Of a stretch of 16,080 bases of DNA, positions 6,538 through 13,244 are shown in pieces. Position numbers and translations under genes: made by a program. The stretch is from Candidatus Sivonenia alaskensis PMM_0068. GTDB lineage: Bacteria > Cyanobacteriota > Cyanobacteriia > Gloeobacterales > PMM-0068. The notes beneath the pieces are model-generated. The model saw nothing but the letters and a program-made list of their open reading frames with translations, had not been told where the DNA came from and did no database searches. The stretch is taken from positions 1 through 16,080 of the forward strand of contig CASBPW010000094.1 of NCBI GenBank assembly GCA_949127685.1. The letters run 5' to 3'. Within the stretch, counting starts at the first letter, position 1. Each line of letters opens with the position of its first letter.

Positions 6538-7989
6538 TTAACCAACACTTCCCTCAAGGCTCACACTCAGGAGTTTCTGAGCTTCCACCGCAAACTCCAT
6601 CGGCAACTCACGGAAGACTTCTTTACAGAAGCCGTTCACGATCATCGACACCGCATCTTCGCTAGAAATGCCGCGCTGGTTACAGTAAAAGATCTGGTCT
6701 TCCCCAATCTTAGAAGTTGAAGCTTCGTGCTCCACTTGGGCCGTTGGATTTTGGACGTCAATGTAGGGGAAGGTGTGCGCTCCACACTGGTCGCCAATCA
6801 GGATTGAATCACACTGCGAGTAGTTGCGGGCTCCATCGGCTCCTGAAAGAATCTTGACGGCTCCCCGATAGGTACTTTGGGCATGACCGGCGGAGATACC
6901 CTTGGCCACAATCGTGCTGCGGGTGTTCTTGCCAATATGGATCATCTTGGTTCCCGTATCCGCTTGTTGGTAATTGGCGGTAACGGCGACGGAGTAGAAC
7001 TCACCGACAGAGTTGTCCCCTTTCAAAATGCAGCTTGGGTATTTCCAAGTAATCGCGGAGCCTGTCTCCACCTGAGTCCAGGAAATCTTTGAATTGCGGC
7101 CTTCACATTTGCCGCGTTTGGTTACGAAGTTATAAATTCCGCCCTTGCCTTCTTTGTCGCCTGGATACCAATTCTGCACCGTTGAATATTTGATCGTGGC
7201 ATCATCATGGGCAATCAATTCGACCACGGCTGCGTGGAGCTGATTTTCATCCCGCATCGGAGCGGTGCATCCTTCCAGGTAGCTCACATAGCTTCCGGCA
7301 TCGGCAATGATCAAGGTGCGTTCAAACTGACCTGTGTTCTTGGCATTGATCCGGAAATAGGTGGATAGCTCCATTGGGCAGCGCACCCCTTTCGGGATAT
7401 AGACAAAGGAACCATCGCTAAAGACCGCGGAATTCAGCGCCGCGAAGTAGTTATCGTTGGTGGGCACTACCGTGCCGAGGTATTTGCGGATGAGTTCGGG
7501 ATGCTCTTGCGCCGCTTCCGAGAAGGAGCAAAAGATAATCCCCATTTCATTGAGTTTCGCTTTGAAGGTTGTGGCTACCGATACGCTGTCAAACACAGCA
7601 TCCACCGCCACGACGCCAGCCAGCATTTCCTGTTCTTGAATTGGAATCCCTAGCTTTTCATAGGTTTTCAGGATCTCGGGGTCTATCTCGTCCAAGCTTT
7701 TGGGTTGGTCTCCCTTCGCCTTGGGCGCGGAGTAATAGATCACTTCTTGATAGTTGATCGGCGGATAGTGGACATTTTGCCACTTCGGCTCTTCCATCGT
7801 CAGCCAGTGCCGATAGGCTTTCAACCGCCATTCCAGCAAGAAATCAGGCTCATTTTTCTTCGCCGAAATTAAACGGATGACATCCTCGTTCAATCCCGGT
7901 GGCACCGATTCTGCTTCTACATCTGTGATAAAACCGAATTCGTACTCGCGGTTAGCAAGTTCTTCAACGGTGCGGGTAGGCGTTGACAT
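6538..7989 (-). CDS. sufB: SufB, Fe-S cluster assembly scaffold subunit
   Basis: SufB is the main scaffold of SufBC2D and accepts sulfur before a cluster is built. The 483-residue length and blocks such as YYSAPKAKGDQPKSLDEIDP, IPKGVRCPMELSTYFRIN and GEDQIFYCNQRGISSEDA are characteristic. C393 in NYSQCDS lies at the same distance from the C terminus as the assembly-site cysteine C405 of E. coli SufB, so it is the likely active cysteine. A ribosome binding sequence AGGGAAAG lies just before the ATG, overlapping the end of the upstream regulator, which stops 8 bp away. It is the first structural gene of the suf operon. The identification is secure. Confidence 0.97.
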   Translation of the reverse strand: MSTPTRTVEELANREYEFGFITDVEAESVPPGLNEDVIRLISAKKNEPDFLLEWRLKAYRHWLTMEEPKWQNVHYPPINYQEVIYYSAPKAKGDQPKSLDEIDPEILKTYEKLGIPIQEQEMLAGVVAVDAVFDSVSVATTFKAKLNEMGIIFCSFSEAAQEHPELIRKYLGTVVPTNDNYFAALNSAVFSDGSFVYIPKGVRCPMELSTYFRINAKNTGQFERTLIIADAGSYVSYLEGCTAPMRDENQLHAAVVELIAHDDATIKYSTVQNWYPGDKEGKGGIYNFVTKRGKCEGRNSKISWTQVETGSAITWKYPSCILKGDNSVGEFYSVAVTANYQQADTGTKMIHIGKNTRSTIVAKGISAGHAQSTYRGAVKILSGADGARNYSQCDSILIGDQCGAHTFPYIDVQNPTAQVEHEASTSKIGEDQIFYCNQRGISSEDAVSMIVNGFCKEVFRELPMEFAVEAQKLLSVSLEGSVG

Positions 7990-7997
7990 ATCTTTCC

Positions 7998-8465
7998 CTA
8001 TGAGACGAGGTGCAGGGATGTTCCTGCAGTGGTCGGAGTGGTACTGGGCCTGAGAGGGCTGGAGGAACCCACCATTTGAGCCAAGGTGATGCTAGACAGG
8101 GCTTGATGGACGGCTTGGTTGATCAACTGCCAGGGGTCCTGCAGAGGGCAAAAGCTCTCCATCGAACACTCACTAAGGCTGCCTTCAACACACTCTGTCA
8201 GGGCAATCGGCCCTTCAACAGCCTGGATCACCTCTGCCACAGAGATGGCCTTGGGCGTACGCGCTAAGGTGTAGCCCCCTTTCACTCCCCGATGAGCATT
8301 GAGCAACTCCGCCCGTGCTAACAGCTTCAAAACCTTGCTGGCAATGGGCAAAGGTAGTTGAGTCTGACTAGCCAGTTCGGGAGCTGTGTGCAGCTTGTCC
8401 GGATTCCTAGACAGATGGGTCATGAGGACAATCCCATAATCAGCCTGTTTCGTTATCCGAATCAT
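7998..8465 (-). CDS. Rrf2-family regulator of the suf operon
   Basis: This 155-residue protein is an Rrf2/IscR-type transcription factor. The N-terminal winged helix begins MIRITKQADYGIVLMTHLSR, and the wing motif GVKGGYTLA is at about 60-68. Three cysteines, C92, C100 and C106 (spacing CX7CX5C), could bind an Fe-S cluster, as the three cysteines of IscR do with different spacing. It resembles the Rrf2 proteins annotated as SUF system Fe-S cluster assembly regulators. As the first gene of the suf operon it probably represses or tunes its own transcription according to cluster supply. It is unrelated to the DeoR/ArsR-like SufR that is divergent from sufBCDS in well-studied cyanobacteria. The tail after about residue 133 is Ser/Thr/Pro-rich. 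Confidence 0.9.
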   Translation of the reverse strand: MIRITKQADYGIVLMTHLSRNPDKLHTAPELASQTQLPLPIASKVLKLLARAELLNAHRGVKGGYTLARTPKAISVAEVIQAVEGPIALTECVEGSLSECSMESFCPLQDPWQLINQAVHQALSSITLAQMVGSSSPLRPSTTPTTAGTSLHLVS

Positions 8466-8603
8466 TGCTACCGCCCCTTCTGCAAACCGTACCTTTTTAG
8501 TACTGTATCGATCATAACGCGCTTTTGCACTTCACTTGATTTTAAATTCTGAATTTTGGGAACCCTGACTCCCTGTGGAACGAAATGGAGGGGAGTCGCA
8601 ACT
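8466..8603 (-). promoter_or_regulatory. Leader and likely promoter region of the suf operon
   Basis: These 138 bp must hold the promoter of the Rrf2-suf operon unless it reads through from the gene upstream. On the minus strand a TATGAT (8511-8516) is the best -10 candidate, but no convincing -35 sits before it. GTAC is repeated around an A-rich spacer near 8489-8504, just downstream of the -10, where an Rrf2 operator could lie. No match to IscR type 1 sites or to the CAAC-N6-GTTG site of classical SufR is seen. Confidence 0.3.
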
Positions 8604-9845
8604 TTAAGAGGGTTCTTCTCCCCGCTCCTGCTGCGCGGGAGAAGAGTTTGGGGTGAGGGCTGCATCCCCGACTCGCGAAGCTTGAGGCTTTGTCAGGAGT
8701 TTATAGTACCAGTATGCCGCACATTCTTTGAGGGGAAAGAGTATATAGGTCAACGGATTGATGGTGACAACAATGTTGCGGATATCACGACGCGCCAGAT
8801 TCACCACCATTTTGGCGACCCATGCTGGAGACATCACGCCGAGCGGATTGAGTTTGCTTTTGAAGGGCCCGAGGATGATTTTACGAATTACGCAGGGAGC
8901 ATGGATACGCTTGAGGGTGATTAGCTCACCCAGGGAACGCTTGGACAGCTCATACAAAGGGCTAAATGCAGGAGAAACCTCCGCTTCTGAGGTGTTTATC
9001 CAAATCTCTTTGGTGGCGTATGCCCTGGACGTGGTCACAGTATCCAGGAAGAGTTCCATCAACTTCAGCACCGAAAAAGTATTAACCGCGTAAGCCGCTT
9101 CAATATCCTTCCAATCACAGGCTGCATGAGGATTGAGGCCATGATTGCAGACCAGAATATCGACGCCTTTGAATAGTTCAGCCAGGGCTTGCTCCTCGCC
9201 GATGCTCCAGCGCTTCACCTGAATCCCTTCCGGAGCGATCCAATCACTGGAGGTAAGGGCAATCACTTTTGCTTTGCGCTTGAGGAGTTCTTGCATCAAA
9301 GCCTGTCCCAAGGCTCCAGAAGCCCCGGTAATGGCGATCGTTTTACCTTTGAGAGAGATAGAAGTGCCCATCACTCGATCGACTAAGGAGAAGACTCCAG
9401 AATAGTAGGCATTGCCATCGTCAAAATGATGACGCCAATGGTACGTGCGGTTGACCAGCCAGGGACTCGGTGGAGTGGTAAGGGGGCCAGACTTGTGATT
9501 TAGGTCGGTCCTCTTGAGAAGGTCATTGGCTCTGGCCAGACCGCTCAACCAAAAAGAAGTGGAATAGGCGACCCCTAGCCAAGCTCCAGGAGCTTGGGTC
9601 AAAAAAACAAAAGCGATGGAGAACATTACCAGGACAGTGGCTTCCGGGACATCCCCGTACCAATGTGCTTTGCGGTAGAGTTCAGGAGAGAGGACTTCCA
9701 GGTTGGTATTGTAGACCTTGTGGTGAATGGCATGGATACGAGTTAGGGGTCCCCACACATGGGCCAGCACGTGATAGCTATCCCGCACCACTTCTGCAAG
9801 CAGTACAGAACCCAAAGCTAACAATCCCTGCGTGATCCAGTCCAT
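8604..9845 (-). CDS. Bifunctional sterol desaturase-like / short-chain dehydrogenase
   Basis: This 413-residue protein fuses two domains. The N-terminal part (about 1-160) is a fatty acid hydroxylase/sterol desaturase-like membrane domain with di-iron histidine motifs HVLAH (25-29), HAIHH (38-42) and HWRHH (136-140) and hydrophobic segments near 7-20 and 69-101. The C-terminal part (about 165-380) is a short-chain dehydrogenase with the nucleotide-binding motif TGASGALG (173-180), a CNHG variant of the usual NNAG (233-236), and the catalytic pair Y298 and K302 in YELSK. This fusion is annotated in many cyanobacteria; the substrate is unknown to me, with a lipid or isoprenoid likely. The last ~20 residues (ALTPNSSPAQQERGEEPS) are encoded by an interspersed repeat and are probably not original. 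Only a weak ribosome binding site precedes the ATG. Confidence 0.88.
   Translation of the reverse strand: MDWITQGLLALGSVLLAEVVRDSYHVLAHVWGPLTRIHAIHHKVYNTNLEVLSPELYRKAHWYGDVPEATVLVMFSIAFVFLTQAPGAWLGVAYSTSFWLSGLARANDLLKRTDLNHKSGPLTTPPSPWLVNRTYHWRHHFDDGNAYYSGVFSLVDRVMGTSISLKGKTIAITGASGALGQALMQELLKRKAKVIALTSSDWIAPEGIQVKRWSIGEEQALAELFKGVDILVCNHGLNPHAACDWKDIEAAYAVNTFSVLKLMELFLDTVTTSRAYATKEIWINTSEAEVSPAFSPLYELSKRSLGELITLKRIHAPCVIRKIILGPFKSKLNPLGVMSPAWVAKMVVNLARRDIRNIVVTINPLTYILFPLKECAAYWYYKLLTKPQASRVGDAALTPNSSPAQQERGEEPS
8611..8662. repeat. Palindromic interspersed repeat at the end of the desaturase/SDR gene
   Basis: CTTCTCCCCGC (8615-8625) pairs with GCGGGAGAAG (8635-8644) apart from one bulged base, and GGGGTGAGGGC follows. 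The translated form LTPNSSPAQQERGE resembles the LTPNPSP...RGE string produced by a widespread family of short GC-rich repeats. Here it supplies the last codons of the minus-strand CDS. It may also act as a weak terminator. Confidence 0.6.
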
Positions 9846-9953
9846 TTTTCGTCCGTTTTAGATCTTTTCGATTTCAGGTAGAAAATAGGTTTCTAAACAA
9901 TATGTTACAAAGCCTTATGACGAGTACGCTATCTCTAGGCTTCTACTACTATG

Positions 9954-10136
9954 CTACGCCTTGAACGAGTTTCTAAAATCTATGCCACAGGAACAGTCGA
10001 TGCAAAGACCAGAAACATCGAAGACAAGATCGTATGGTAACCTATCTCCGATTGGCTTTAGAACACCAAATCCATGCTTCATAGCTTGAAGAATCGCAGC
10101 CTGTTCAGCAATATCACCCTTTAATTTTGTGTCCAT
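9954..10136 (-). pseudogene. Truncated N-terminal copy of the I-Ssp6803I-like endonuclease
   Basis: The first 44 residues are identical to those of the complete endonuclease at 10272-10718. The frame then runs into unrelated sequence (CIDCSCGIDFRNSFKA) and stops. The copied segment is exactly 133 bp (10004-10136) with two base differences from its twin, both synonymous. It keeps E11 and D36 but loses the Q49 and K51 part of the active site, so no nuclease activity is expected. Unlike the complete copy, it is preceded by a good ribosome binding sequence (GGAAAGG, about 9 bases before the ATG). Its 5' flank may therefore be the original upstream sequence of the gene. It is most likely a remnant of a duplication. 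Confidence 0.85.
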
Positions 10137-10247
10137 ATCTGTTTGCCTTTCCAGTTCGGATGAGTTATACCAGAAGGCTCTATCGATCCCCTTATGCTAA
10201 TTTGACCGCGGGGGCTAGACTCCCGCTTACTATATTTCATCCAACCA

Positions 10248-10261
10248 AGAACCGCTATATT
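10248..10261. repeat. Solitary MITE end identical to the element at 572-670
   Basis: AGAACCGCTATATT here is identical to the right end at 657-670. I found no partner AATATAGCGGTTCT within the adjacent sequence, so this is an orphan end, a decayed element or a deletion scar. It lies 11 bp beyond the stop of the complete endonuclease gene and between the two endonuclease copies. Confidence 0.75.
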
Positions 10262-10271
10262 TAGCTGATTC

Positions 10272-10718
10272 TTAGCCCGTGTCGACAGATGTGTTCTGTG
10301 TCAATATCAGAGTCCATGCATTACGATAGGGAGCTGAACGTGGTCTTCTCTGGCGTTTTTCAGCTTCAACTAGGTGAATTTCACTTCCATATCCAATAAA
10401 TACATCCACTGGAAAAATGTAAAAGAGATCTATCTCCTGGATATACGCAAGAGCAAAATCAAAATCAGAACTTTGATAGGCTTCCCTAAGCATCATCCGT
10501 CGATTAGTTTTCGTGCGTCGGTTATCAACAACGTAATTTCCTGAAGGTAGATCTAGCCAAGCGGACTTAACTTGAATTTTAAGTAAAAGACCAGAAACAT
10601 CGAAGACAAGATCATATGGTAACCTATCTCCGATTGGCTTTAGAACGCCAAATCCATGCTTCATAGCTTGAAGAATCGCAGCCTGTTCAGCAATATCACC
10701 CTTTAATTTTGTGTCCAT
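10272..10718 (-). CDS. Homing endonuclease, I-Ssp6803I-like, PD-(D/E)XK type
   Basis: This 148-residue protein closely resembles I-Ssp6803I, the PD-(D/E)XK homing endonuclease of the Synechocystis tRNA-fMet intron (about 150 residues). The catalytic residues reported for that enzyme fall at the same positions: E11, D36 (LPYDLVFD), Q49 and K51 (IQVKS). Other shared blocks are GNYVVDNRRT and VFIGYGSEIHLVE. It probably cuts intron-less tRNA-fMet genes at the anticodon loop so that the intron is copied in by repair. Here the gene lies downstream of the tRNA 3' exon, outside the intron. The ATG at 10716-10718 matches the family start. A longer frame to 10814 runs backwards through the tRNA and is rejected. 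There is no clear ribosome binding site, as a terminator hairpin ends 6 bp before the ATG. Confidence 0.93.
   Translation of the reverse strand: MDTKLKGDIAEQAAILQAMKHGFGVLKPIGDRLPYDLVFDVSGLLLKIQVKSAWLDLPSGNYVVDNRRTKTNRRMMLREAYQSSDFDFALAYIQEIDLFYIFPVDVFIGYGSEIHLVEAEKRQRRPRSAPYRNAWTLILTQNTSVDTG
10586..10718. repeat. 133-bp direct repeat (partner at 10004-10136)
   Basis: The first 133 bp of the complete endonuclease gene recur 582 bp away in the same orientation, with 131 of 133 bases identical. Differences are at 10614/10032 and 10647/10065. The repeat ends exactly at the ATG on one side and at AAAGACC on the other. Recombination between the copies would delete the intact gene and recreate one gene start. 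Confidence 0.93.
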
Positions 10719-10724
10719 TGATAG

Positions 10725-10768
10725 CCAATAAAATAAGGACTGGAAGAAACTTCCAGTCCTTATTTTAT

Positions 10769-10771
<3 letters not shown>
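10725..10771 (-). terminator. Perfect 22-bp hairpin terminator of the tRNA-fMet gene
   Basis: A perfect inverted repeat of 22 bp (10725-10746 and 10750-10771) is separated by AAA. On the tRNA strand it has a GC-containing upper stem (AAGGACTGGAAG) followed by TTATTTTATT, as expected for Rho-independent termination. It overlaps the encoded 3' CCA of the tRNA and ends 6 bp before the endonuclease ATG. By symmetry it could also work on the other strand. Confidence 0.85.
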
Positions 10772-11085
<314 letters not shown>

Positions 11086-11098
11086 ACGTCAGTCTTAC

Positions 11099-11128
11099 AA
11101 ATTACTCTTTTTCCCATACGTTTGTCAA
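11099..11128 (-). promoter_or_regulatory. Promoter of tRNA-fMet
   Basis: On the minus strand a perfect TTGACA (11128-11123) is followed after 18 bp by a weaker TAATTT (11104-11099). Transcription would begin about 7 bases before the mature tRNA 5' end at 11085. It lies just past the end of chlD, so the tRNA does not depend on chlD transcription. Confidence 0.6.
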
Positions 11129-11136
11129 TTAATTTC

Positions 11137-13125
11137 TTACATGCTTTGGAGCGCCTGGCGCGCAGTAGCCGCTATCGTGCGGTCGTCAGCCCTTGGTAGG
11201 TAGAAATATCGGCCTCCTCCATTTTCTGCTAATTTTTTTGCCAAGCCCGTCGAGACGAACTTATTTTCTGTGTCAATGACTAGAAACTTGAAGCCGACCC
11301 CGCGCACTTGCTTCGCAACTTCCAGCAGTTCCTCTTTGACATCCACCTTCTCGCCTTCTACTTGGACTTCTCCCAACGAGCGGGCTAGGGGAATATTGCC
11401 TCGTCCATCGGTGATGGCAACCAGAATGACCTGTCCCACGTCACCGGACTTTTGAGCATTCGTGCCCACATGCATGGCCAAGGTGAGCGCATGAGCGAGG
11501 GGAGAACCCCCACCGCAGGGAAGGGCCTCAAGACGACGACGGGCTTGTTCAATAGAGCGGGTAGGGGGCAAAAGGACATCTGCCCGTTCACCCCGAAAAG
11601 GAATCAGCGCGACTTTATCGCGACTTTGATAGGCTTCTGTTAACAAACGCAGAACCGCACCCTTGGCAGAACGCATCCGGTTCAGGGCCATAGAACCAGA
11701 AGCATCGACCACAAAAATAACCAGAGCCCCTGCCTTGCGGGCCAGCCGCTTGGCGCGGAGGTCCCCTTTTTCGATGATCACCTTTCGACCTGGATGTAAC
11801 TCCCGCCGGAATTTTTGGTAGGGAGCCGCAGCTCTCAAGGTTGCATCAACCGCTACTCTGGTAATCCTGCCTTTGGGGAGCATCGGTTTCACATAGCGAC
11901 CTTGGGTCTGGCTATAAATCTTGCTCCTCGCCCCCGCTTTCCCTTTCCGTTTCGCCAATTGGGCAAAGTAGAGCAGATTGGGGTCTAGCAGAACGCCTTC
12001 TGCATCAAAGACGAATTCTTCGGGGATGGCAGGTGGAGCATTATCCTCTTCGTCTTCCTGTTCATCCTCTTCTTGCTCATCCTCCTGGTCCTGATCATTT
12101 TCCTCCTCCTGCTGGTCCTGAGGTGGCGGCGGCGGCGGTGGTTCGTCGGGCGGCATCTCTACCAACTTAGACCTTGGGATAATCACCAATTCCACGGCCC
12201 GCTTCAGGTCTTCTGCTTCTACCCGTGTACGTTCATCCAACGCCGCATGAACACAGGCAACCCGTTCTGCAAAAATTTCCGCTCGATGACCTTCTACCCC
12301 ACCCCGGATCGCTTCTTCCACGAGGTAGGCCATTTGCTCTTCAGAAAGATGAAGGTCTTTAAGCCGTTCCCGCGCCAAAATAATATCGAGGCGGAGGTCT
12401 TCCAGTTCTTCCTCGTACTGGGATAAAAAAGCCTCAGGGGACCGACTAAAGTTGAGCACCTGATGTACTGCTTCTACCCGCTCATCCAGCCCTAAAACTT
12501 CATCTGCAGAGAGGGTAATCGCAATCCGGTCCAGGAGATGCTCACGCACCGCCCCTTCTTCAGGATTATAGGTAGCAATCAGCAAAGGCCGGCAGGGATG
12601 AGTCACACTCAAGCCTTCCCGCTCCACCCGATTTACCCCGTCGGTCAAAATATTGAGCAGGGTATTGATAATGCCTTCATCGAGCAAATTTAGCTCGTCC
12701 ACGTAGAGGACGCCCCGGTGCGCTTGGGCCAAAAGACCTGGCTGAAAAATGGGCTGTCCCTGTTTGACAGATTCTTCGACGTCTACCGCTCCCAGCAGAC
12801 GGTCTTCGGTGACCCCTAGGGGGACTTGGACAAAAGGAGGCGTAATCACTTTCAGGGTATGGGATTTTGTAGTGCAAATGCCTGGATATTGCTTGCATTC
12901 TTGCGCCGTGGCATTACACCAACTCGACTTCACCACTTCAATAGGAGGCAGCAGACTATGGATACCACGAGCCAAAACCGACTTCGCCGTACCCCTGCGT
13001 CCACTGATCGCCACCCCCCCCAATCCGGGGTCTGTGGCCGCTAGGAGCAGGGCTAATTTAATCGCTTCCTGACCGATGACAGCGGTGATCGGGAACTGAA
13101 GAAGAGAGGAAGAGGTTGCAACCAT
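11137..13125 (-). CDS. chlD: Magnesium chelatase subunit D (ChlD)
   Basis: ChlD works with ChlI and ChlH to insert Mg2+ into protoporphyrin IX, the first step committed to chlorophyll. The 662-residue length suits the cyanobacterial family. An N-terminal AAA+ domain has Walker A GRRGTAKS (42-49) and Walker B VLYVDELN (139-146). A linker follows with a run of prolines (329-335) and an acidic Glu/Asp/Gln stretch (about 337-361). The C-terminal integrin-I (von Willebrand A) domain carries the metal-site motif DASGSM (474-479) and later ITDGRGN. The ATG at 13125 is divergent from accC. ChlI and ChlH are not in the window. The N-terminal domain is ChlI-like, but the linker and the C-terminal domain rule out ChlI. 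Confidence 0.97.
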   Translation of the reverse strand: MVATSSSLLQFPITAVIGQEAIKLALLLAATDPGLGGVAISGRRGTAKSVLARGIHSLLPPIEVVKSSWCNATAQECKQYPGICTTKSHTLKVITPPFVQVPLGVTEDRLLGAVDVEESVKQGQPIFQPGLLAQAHRGVLYVDELNLLDEGIINTLLNILTDGVNRVEREGLSVTHPCRPLLIATYNPEEGAVREHLLDRIAITLSADEVLGLDERVEAVHQVLNFSRSPEAFLSQYEEELEDLRLDIILARERLKDLHLSEEQMAYLVEEAIRGGVEGHRAEIFAERVACVHAALDERTRVEAEDLKRAVELVIIPRSKLVEMPPDEPPPPPPPQDQQEEENDQDQEDEQEEDEQEDEEDNAPPAIPEEFVFDAEGVLLDPNLLYFAQLAKRKGKAGARSKIYSQTQGRYVKPMLPKGRITRVAVDATLRAAAPYQKFRRELHPGRKVIIEKGDLRAKRLARKAGALVIFVVDASGSMALNRMRSAKGAVLRLLTEAYQSRDKVALIPFRGERADVLLPPTRSIEQARRRLEALPCGGGSPLAHALTLAMHVGTNAQKSGDVGQVILVAITDGRGNIPLARSLGEVQVEGEKVDVKEELLEVAKQVRGVGFKFLVIDTENKFVSTGLAKKLAENGGGRYFYLPRADDRTIAATARQALQSM

Positions 13126-13244
13126 CGAGTTTTGGAATCCACAAAAGCATAAGGCCGTACCCTTATTATCGGTCGGTTCTGCACCGTGAAAGTGCTAGGA
13201 TCAGCACCGCCCCAACTTCTTTGGACATCCAGCAGGAAGATATC
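13126..13244. promoter_or_regulatory. Divergent chlD/accC promoter region
   Basis: These 119 bp separate the start codons of two divergent genes and must hold both promoters. The best -10 candidates are GATAAT on the minus strand near 13158 for chlD and TAGGAT on the plus strand near 13196 for accC. Neither has a convincing -35. No clear operator was found. The region is an open frame in phase with accC, but the accC start assigned at 13245 makes it non-coding. Confidence 0.4.

Larger units (their letters stand above)
9846..10271. other. Gene-poor stretch between desaturase/SDR and endonuclease genes
   Basis: No complete gene is seen in these 426 bp. The stretch holds the truncated endonuclease copy (9954-10136), a GC-rich hairpin at 10208-10226 (GCGGG/CCCGC arms, extendable to 7 bp with one G-T pair), and a lone MITE end at 10248-10261. 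On the minus strand a TATAAC (10164-10169) lies shortly before a GGAAAGG ribosome binding sequence of the truncated copy. Positions 9846-9953 are AT-rich and should contain the desaturase/SDR promoter, which I could not pin down. Confidence 0.6.

Noticed and set aside
8468..8665. 65-residue minus-strand ORF between the desaturase/SDR and the Rrf2 regulator
   Set aside because: It runs through the interspersed repeat and the operon leader, lacks a ribosome binding site and has no recognisable sequence.
12073..12426. Plus-strand hydrophobic ORF opposite chlD
   Set aside because: Its leucine run is the antisense of the acidic Glu/Asp linker of ChlD, so it is a shadow.
13116..13244. 43-residue N-terminal extension of AccC
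   Set aside because: It overlaps the chlD start, has no family similarity, and the GTG at 13245 has a good ribosome binding site and gives a normal length.
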